Assembly (NCBI GenBank): GCA_024699855.1 | Contig: JAMPIQ010000001.1 | Location: 12,524,001-12,588,000, forward strand | Length of the DNA: 64,000 bases | Reading direction: 5' to 3' | Origin: Aphelenchoides besseyi | Lineage: Eukaryota > Nematoda > Chromadorea > Rhabditida > Aphelenchoididae | Part shown: one piece after another, positions 57,001 through 64,000 of the stretch | Layout: the number at the start of each line of letters is the position of its first letter | Position numbering within the stretch: the first letter of the stretch is position 1 | Program-made: the position numbers and the translations under genes | The notes under the pieces: model-generated | The model's input: the letters and a program-made list of their open reading frames with translations, nothing else | What the model was told of the DNA's origin: nothing | Database searches by the model: none

Positions 57001-60000
57001 GAACGATAATCGATATATTTCAACCTTTGGCAACAAAACCAAATTAGATTCTGTTTTCTTGGATTTTTCTTCGAGAACCGTCGGCTCTAAGGTGTAATGA
57101 TTCACAACCGATTCATCAACTCCGAACACTCGACTTGTGTAGTAGTTTTCCGTTAACTCGGGTACTTTGTCAACGGGCGGTCTTGAAGGAATGAATTTAG
57201 CGAAAATCTCCGACTCAGCAACATCCAACGAACGGTATTGTTGAAGGCCGAGAATTGGTCGACTGAGTCGAGACTTTGTTGTTCGACGCCTTGGCGGATC
57301 GTCCAACGGCATTGCGGTCTTATCAACTACCCAATAGATGACTGGAAACAAATTCCGATGAACTGATAAACCGAGCGGAAGAATAAGAATACAAACAACT
57401 CGAAAGCCAACACAGAAACGAACAAGCCCGAAGAAGGGGTGAGATTCTTTTGATCAAACCGCAATTCAATGACAACAAGAAGAACAACTGGCCGTTGGAT
57501 GAAATCAAAAATCCGCGCGTTCTAAACAACCGCGTGCGTTTTCCACGGTGTGAAATTTTTTGGGACGAAAAAACCGATCAAACGAGAGAGATGAGTCACG
57601 AGAAGGGTCGGCAGGCAAAGCGAAATACGCGTTGTCTGTAGAGCACAAAGAAGCAGTCGGTCTATTTGGATTCCAAAATTGAGGCTCCAATAACTGCACC
57701 TGCTGCACGTTCGATCAATTGCGCGTAGTTAAAGAAAACACGTGGTTTATGAATTCGAACCGTTTCTTTGATTGTTCCGCATCGTTCAATGAATCAAATT
57801 GATTTGTTGGAGGAGGAGATGACCGTAAAGTGAAATTGGCTCAATTACCCGCCAACTCTGACTCATCGAACACATCTGCAAAAGAGCTTCCCATAGGATT
57901 TCAAAACAACAAACGCCGTTTTTCCGATGACACATTCGTCAGTTTAAATCGTGCCGTTGAGATCGAATAACAAGATCGAATGGTCAGCGAACGGCCACAT
58001 CAGATCGCGTTTATCGTTCAATCGTATAAACAAACACATCATATTGGCGGTTTAGCCAAAGACTGAGATCAATGAGCATAAGGATTTCCGAATTCCAGAA
58101 ATCATTAAACAACACCGTACACGCTGACTCTTCGACTATGAGTGTTTCTCGAAATGAGTAATGGCTCGAGAACTCGCCACCAACTTTTGTTCCGCAGCCA
58201 AACAAACGCGCGCAATGATGAAAATGTCCGACGAACGCGGAGGTCATTTGCTGACTCATCGAACATACACGTGTGGGAATGAAAAAGTGACCAAACGGTT
58301 ACGACAAGACTAATAAATTGAGACTGTTGATCGGTGGCGTCCAACAACATCAAAGAACGTATAAGCGAATAGCAAGAATGCGAATTGAAAAAGAAAGTCG
58401 CAAACTTTGACGTTCACCAGACAAAACAGTCATCACTCATTTCGATAATCAGTTCAGGTAATCAATAACAACTGAAGGTTAACCGAAGTCTATAAGAGCA
58501 AATCGACCCAAGTTTTAACTAAACTGCTTAAACACAAAGTTGAAAGGTAGAGATGAAATGTTGAAACTTTTTCCTGATTACTGTTGTCCAAATAGTAACA
58601 ATCATCCTCAAACGGTCATTGAAGATAATAAAAATTTGAATGCAAAACGGAACAAGGTTTGCTAAGGCGAACAAAGTGATTAGTTACAAACTAATTCGTC
58701 TAAATCAGCAAGAAGATCTGCGACCATTGACGCGATTTTTTAAATGGTGAGCAATCGCAAAGAACGAGAAATTCCAACAACTCAATTAAAAATCCATTTC
58801 GTTGTTCAGAGCCAAATCATTTCCGCTACGATGTAGCTGAGCATGTGAAAACTGGCAATTTCAAAAAGGCAATTAAAATTGTTCTTTTGATTCCAACAAA
58901 AGTGAATAACAGCAACTATCTTCTTAGTTTATGGACCAACATTTTAGTTGGACAGTTTTGTCGGAAGTATACAAAAAACACGAGTTCATCTATCGTATAA
59001 ACATACAACCTTCGCTTTCATTTGCACCTCATCAATCGCCAAATGACAAGCTCTTTTCCTCGAATTAGTAGTGATTCACGATATTGCGTGAGATTTCAAG
59101 AGTGTGCGCGGTTGTTTCTACTCAGCATACAATCATGAGTACACAGTAGTTTAGTGGACGTAATTTTGGAACCAGTTTGTTCTTCTAATTTGAACTACTA
59201 CTTACTTCAAGTTGCTTTGCGATTTGTGGTTGAGTCTGTTCGATTTCCGCAATTTTCTCTCGAGATTGGTCGAGGAAAGAACAATACTAAAAACAATACG
59301 GTTTAACTCCAGTTTCTGTTAACAGTAACTTACATCTGTGTATTTAAGGAATTCGAATTTGAATCTAAAGTTGCTATCATAAACCTTTCCACATTTCTTC
59401 ACTTACGTCATAAAGACTTCCGGGACAGAAAGATGTGCTCCCGAGTCGTCGGCTTTTTCCAAATCCAAAGCCACAAGCACCGATCTTCTCAGCTTTTCCA
59501 GAAACTGTTGATGAACTCGATACAATTCGTAAATGTTTTGAAAGATGACTTTGTGATCAGTTGTGCCCAAAACAACACCCATTGGACGATAAAAATGATC
59601 GACTATTGTCTTCAAAGTGGCACAGTAGTTGGTCTCAGTATCCAGAAGTTCTTTCAATCCATATTGTCGTTTATCTCGTGGTTTGAATTCCGCGTACTTC
59701 TACAATCACATCTAAAATCATTTGTAGATGGCGAAACATACGTTCAGTTGTTCTGTTGGACCTGCGCGATGGTAGATCAGCGAATTGTAAATTTCTTCTT
59801 CGTGTTGTTTCCCGTAGATATCAAAACTCGTACTCTGCGGAACTTCGTCGACTGATGGCTCATCGCTAGTGCGAAGTTCTGAAACCGAAAACGTAAATTC
59901 CAAAGTTGTATGAAATAACATACCCGTGTAAATTTCGACTTCTTCATCAGGTAACTCCAAAGAAAAGTGACTTGTTCGTCGACTGATGCCACGAGGAAAT

Positions 60001-60460
60001 GGACTTTAAATGATATAAAATTAACCATTTTCTGCAACAACAACTCACGTTAATCCAAGAAGTTCCGCTTGATGAGTTCTCGAAAGTAATGACAAGAGTC
60101 GAAGAACTTTTGCAAAATCTTCCAAATCGCTTAGGTCCTCAATTTGAAAAAGATCGTGCTCTGCAATTCCAAATGTATCTCGACAAGCGTTGAGGAAAAG
60201 AGTGAGATTGGAATCGGCAATGAACTAAAACAATTGTTTGTTCGCAAATTGATTGTACCAGTTACCTGTGATGTCCCGGTGTTGTGATTTCTGCGCACTT
60301 GTGTTACACAGCCATTGGAAAGTTGGTTGGCAGCAGCACACAACACAACACCGTCTTTCAGGAAAGCAACAAAATCCTCGACACGTTGAAATTTTAAGTT
60401 CGAATCCAACTGAATGCACGTGCGTAGCCATTCGGCTGCTTGTTGCCAAAGTTCCGTCAT
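54030..60460 (-). CDS. vav-1: VAV-family Rho guanine-nucleotide exchange factor
   Basis: Minus-strand gene from 60,460 (MTELWQQAAEWL) to 54,030. Domains in order: calponin homology (60.4-60.05 kb: FLKDGVVLCAAANQLS, FLNACRDTFGI); acidic linker with tyrosines (EVEIYTG, EEEIYNSLIYH); DH domain (59.65-59.2 kb: LLDTETNYCATLKTIVDHFY; 56.98-56.7 kb: KLSDMLTVPMQRILKYHLLL); PH (KKRYVFLFDKVLMICKS); C1 zinc finger (HDVVYSSYQIPTHCDVCHK, YQGYHCRC); SH3; SH2 (GTFLVRRSSNLGQYVLS with the phosphotyrosine Arg); and final SH3 (VRVLDTSEEEKGWWMG). VAV activates Rac/Rho downstream of tyrosine kinases. The DH domain is split by an about 2.2-kb intron, far longer than the rest. Confidence 0.92.
57019..57351 (-). CDS. 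possible alternative first exon of vav
   Basis: An open frame preceded by a TTTCCAG acceptor-like site. An ATG at about 57,313 (MPLDDPPRRR) begins a run of about 98 codons ending NLVLLPK, directly at a GTTGAA donor whose frame (phase 0) matches the next DH exon (DYRSKCGQ). The upstream DH exon at 59.2 kb ends in phase 0, but this exon read from its acceptor in phase 0 hits a stop at once. It thus cannot sit between the two DH exons. It could only serve as an alternative start, giving a VAV isoform without CH and half of DH. Confidence 0.35.
57352..59205 (-). other. large intron inside the vav DH domain
   Basis: About 1.9 kb with no other gene recognised. ORFs at 57,323-57,708 and 58,011-58,353 lack splice evidence. 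It may hold an internal promoter for the exon at 57,020-57,350. Confidence 0.4.
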
Positions 60461-61785
60461 TTTTACTTTTACTTCTTGAAGTTCATTGGTCTAAAAATGC
60501 AAATAAAAACACAAAAACATTCCAAAAAACCTTTTGAATTTGTTTCCAATTTTCGTGACAGTGATAAGAAGCTCAGAAAGAAAATTCGTTCGAATTCAAC
60601 GCGTAGATCCTCGTGCACGATCTGGTGGGCGAGAAAACGTCCGAATCGGGTATTAGCAAGCATCCAGCGACCTTATCATCAAAATCGTTTTTTCTCGACT
60701 CGGCAAACAGTTTTCTTTTGAGCGCTGAGACGACGCTTTCGATCGGTTTTTGCGTCCCAATAGTCGGCGACCAAACGGTGAAAAGGAACCGCTGGCGAAG
60801 GGAATCTCGAATTCTTCTGACCGTCCACGTGAAGCCTCGGGTTCTAAACGAAATTAGCAATCAAAATTATGTTATTTTGAGACACGAAACGAACATGTCA
60901 GTTGATAGATGTTTTCAAAAAGACAAAGAAAAATTACACTTTTTAAAGTGATTGTTACAACGAAATCATTTTAGTGCAAAAAGGTCTCGTTCTCTTGTTC
61001 AACATGTGACTCACGAGCTTCCGGGAGCACAAAAAGCGTTTTCAATCGAACAATGACGTTCAAAAGTAAATCCCACAAAAAGAGGTTAACCACAACCTTC
61101 GAATTCATGTGCGCAAAACGATCAACGGAGCGACTGTTGGAATGAATGGCGTGGAGCTAATTAATTAACTCGAGAACAACGCGCCGTTGAATAACAAACC
61201 GAGAGAGTTGTAAGCCAAAAGCAAACGTTAGATGCTCGACAAGACTTCAAAGCTACGACAGCGCTCTTCAATAGACCACAATCGGGACCAAACAAATCGG
61301 CAATATAAACAAATGTATTTGACTACTGAACGAAATTTCGTTTCTTCAACAGAAATCAATTGCTATCGATTTGTGTGGTCATTTTGTGTACACTTCTAGG
61401 GCCGCATAGACCGCCACTTGGTTGCTGTCTGCTTCGTGGGTTATCACGGCGAACATTGAGAAGCCGGCTCATGATGGTAAAACGGCTTTTTTGTATTTCC
61501 GTAATTTTTGACGAATATTCTTCCGATAAGTCTTGTAAAATTGTTGACTTAACGCTTGGTTTGTTCGGCTACGTTTATTCGACCTGCTCGTTGATTTTTG
61601 GTTAACAAAAACATGATCTCGGATTTTCATTCTGATGTCGTCTATTGACCCAAAACGATCTCTTTTGATTAACAAAATTTTCGGAGCTTCTCGCGCTCTT
61701 TTGTAATCTAGTTATTTTACGAGCGTGTTCGTAAGCTTTTGTTCTCGCTGATCGTTTTGCTTCAGTTGATCCTCGACTCCGGAAA
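60461..61785. other. divergent intergenic region between vav and COX5A
   Basis: About 1.3 kb. ORFs at 60,469-60,951 and 61,360-61,605 have no family signal. Probably promoters for both genes. Confidence 0.4.
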
Positions 61786-62397
61786 ATGCAGCCCGCGCTA
61801 CGTGGTTCGGCGATTTTGGCCCGCGGACTTTTGAGTGTTCGTTCGTTGTCCATGAGCGTTCGTGCGAATGCCGGACACGACGACATCATGGAGAAGTGGC
61901 CGGCAGACAGATTTGATAAACATTTCATCGACTATTTCAATCGTCCGGAAATCGACGGATGGGAAGTTCGCAAAGGTAATCACGATTTTGAACTGGTTTT
62001 GCATCTGCCGTTTAGCTATGAGCGAACTCCATAATTTCGACGTGATTCCCGATCCGCGAGTTGTCGAAGCGGCTCTTCGCGCCTGCCGTCGCATCAACGA
62101 TTACGCGTTGACACTTCGCTTCTTGGAGGCGATCAAAATCAAGTGCGGAAGCAAAAAGAACCGAGAGCTCGTGTACACCTGGATCATTCAACAGGTCAAT
62201 ATTACACGTTCGGTCTTAACTGAACACTCGGCTTTTAGGTCAAACCCACTTTGGATGAATTGGGAATTTCGACTTTGGAGGAGTTGGGTCTTGATAAACC
62301 CGAGTTCTTTATTCCACAGCCGGAATATTGGTGGGAAAAGCAATGGTATCATGACTACGGATTCACGCGTAAACCAGGATACGAGAACGTCGTCTAA
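61786..62397 (+). CDS. cox5a: cytochrome c oxidase subunit 5A (Va)
   Basis: Three exons (61786-61975, 62016-62194, 62239-62397) encode 175 aa. A basic presequence (MQPALRGSAILARGLLSVRS) gives mitochondrial import. The conserved body has DKHFIDYFNRPEIDGWEVRK, IPDPRVVEAALRACRRINDY, LRFLEAIKIKCG and LDELGISTLEELGLD. Nuclear-encoded complex IV subunit on the matrix side of the inner membrane. The C-terminus is longer than in vertebrates (EYWWEKQWYHDYGFTRKP), which nematode members share as far as I recall. Confidence 0.94.
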
Positions 62398-62667
62398 TTC
62401 AAATCCCAACTTTGTTCTCTTTTTTGTTAGGCCGTTCTAATGTTCACGATGTGATTCACGATTGCAAATTAGTGTGAAGATAAAACGTTCTTGTCGTCTG
62501 TTTTCATTTGTTTAATCTGCTCCATAGCGAAAAGTTATCCGCTAAAAACCGCGGTTGTGGTCAAAACGGAAACCATCTGGCAATTTAGTTGTGATTGAAT
62601 TCAGAAACGTTAATTACGATTTTATTTGATTGATTGGAAATTTGTTGTTGAATCAAAGCCATTTAGA

Positions 62668-63633
62668 ATGACAAGTTCGAGTGTTCGACGAAAAGGAGTG
62701 GGTGATCAGTTGGACGATCAGACCGATTGGGAAAACCACTATATTCTACGAGTGCCGAAAGAGTACGCACAACGAGTTCGAACGTTCTGCAACGACGCGG
62801 ATTCCAACGAGCAGCTGCGAATCAACTTCAATCCCGATCTGAGGAAGGGAACATTTCGGATTGGAAACGACCTTCTGCACTTCACAACCTACGTTCTTCC
62901 GTGCATTTTGGAAGTCAGTTTACAGTTCTCTTGTTCAATATTGTTTTCTTCTTAGGTCAACAAAACTTTGGATGATGTGGCTTTGTATAAGACCGGAGAT
63001 ATTTCTCAGCTTCTTCTCTGCACCATCGATCCACAACCAGAGCCGTCCGTTGCTTCATCTCCGCGCTCTGAGTTGACTGATGGCAATGCATTAGCTGCAA
63101 ATGGTAACCCAGCAGTTGAGAGCACGGCAGAAAATCAGTTGAAAGCGAAACGTGAGAAGTTCTATCAGTTTCCTCATGGCATTGCACCGCCGTTGAAGAA
63201 CGCACGGAAGAAAAGGTTTCGAAAAACGAAGAAGAAAAAGTACATGGACGCCCCGGAGGTTGAAAAAGAAGTCAAACGATTGTTGCGGTTAGTTTCCTAT
63301 TATCGCCGAAATCAGTGGATTTTCAGTGATGATTTGGGAGCCGTTTCGATTCGTTGGGAAGTCACAACCACGGAAACAAGCAAACCAACGGCCGAAGTCT
63401 CTCAAGCGGCCAGTCAGCCGGCAGTTGAATCGGCACCTCCACGCGATTTGGCCGACGATCTGCTCAACATGGACGAGGACTCGCGCATGACCGAAGAACC
63501 GATGTCCGTTTCTCGCGACTTCATCGACGCTCCGACTTCCAACGAACCGCCAGAGGAGACTTCGCAAGCAGCGTTGGCTGACGACGTTTTCGGCGCTCTG
63601 TCTTCGAGTTCCGAAGACGAAATTGATCTCTAG
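62668..63633 (+). CDS. taf7: TAF7, TFIID subunit
   Basis: Exons 62668-62913, 62956-63287 and 63327-63633 (294 aa if the last intron is removed). The TAFII55 N-terminal domain is plain: HYILRVPKEYAQRVR, FRIGNDLLHFTTYVLPCILE, KTLDDVALYKTGDISQLLL, FPHGIAPPLKNARKKRFRK and DAPEVEKEVKRLLR, then DLGAVSIRWEV. The C-terminus is acidic (LSSSSEDEIDL). TAF7 binds and restrains TAF1 in TFIID. The 39-bp last intron (63,288-63,326) is a multiple of three and open, so retention would insert 13 residues into the conserved RLLR-DDLGAV join. AATAAA lies at 63,652. Confidence 0.93.
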
Positions 63634-64000
63634 TAACTTGTCATTCCATGAAATAAATCGTTCTCTGAATGACAGAGTCATTGATCAGTGGTAACACAAC
63701 TTGGCTTTTGCGTCTCGGTCACCTTCTGAGAACGCAAGAACAAACACGCGACCTTCTTTTGACTGTGCACTTGAGAAAGAAATTGAACTTCGAAGTAAAG
63801 CGAAGGTTTTTAGTCGTGGGCTCGCGAACTACGTCACAATTTTTGCTCTCTGCTGCTGAGCAACTGAATTCGTACTCCCGAATTGAGTTCATTTTGTGTA
63901 AGAACGAGACTCAATCACAGAAACCTGATGACCGAACATTGCCACAGAAACTCGCCATTAACTCGCCTTCGATCTGAGCGTTAATTGTGTCAGAAATGAG
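63634..64000. other. window end, no supported gene
   Basis: After the TAF7 poly(A) signal only one short ORF (63,669-63,977) is open. It has no recognisable sequence. Confidence 0.35.

Overview
The window looks like nuclear DNA of an animal, most probably a nematode. No rRNA, CRISPR or bacterial operon signal is visible. Genes are split by very short introns (about 35-60 bp) with GT donors and TTTCAG-type acceptors and are packed on both strands. The content also fits a nematode: a TTBK/CK1-type worm kinase, LRAT-fold proteins resembling EGL-26, a FLYWCH/MULE transposase, an RTE-type LINE, and a phlebovirus-Gc-like env ORF of the kind carried by nematode Bel/Pao elements. The species cannot be named from sequence alone. 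All exon joins were made by eye from splice signals and reading frames.

Left part (1-14.1 kb): three LRAT/NlpC-P60-fold membrane proteins share one intron position but differ in how many catalytic residues they keep. Between them lie an unrecognised multi-exon minus-strand gene and a single-pass membrane protein. Then come a small secreted Gln/Asn/Gly/Phe repeat protein, a possible tail-anchored protein, the COPII scaffold SEC16 (9.5-13.0 kb) and a four-TM LAPTM-like protein.

Mobile-element belt (15.6-23.6 kb): a broken RTE-type LINE interrupted by a FLYWCH/MULE element, an intron-containing linker histone H1, and two Tc1/mariner relics that abut and share one TA dinucleotide.

Middle (24.4-44.7 kb): a TTBK-like kinase; a possible foldback element; an unrecognised gene; a degraded NHA-type Na+/H+ antiporter; a tRNA-like SINE; a small secreted peptide precursor; a bHLH factor; the co-chaperone HSCB head-to-head with FKBP12; URI prefoldin; the histidine methyltransferase METTL9 head-to-head with eIF1A; and the heparan-sulfate endosulfatase SULF.

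Right part (44.9-64 kb): MED14 (minus strand) with a tiny gene right behind it; a foldback MITE with about 160-bp arms and a nested inverted repeat; an isolated env-like ORF; the Rho-GEF VAV (CH-DH-PH-C1-SH3-SH2-SH3); then COX5A and TAF7. Housekeeping functions dominate: transcription (MED14, TAF7, URI, H1, bHLH), translation (eIF1A), secretion (SEC16) and mitochondria (HSCB, COX5A, METTL9-type). They are interspersed with decayed transposons. No pathway-level cluster beyond the LRAT trio is evident.
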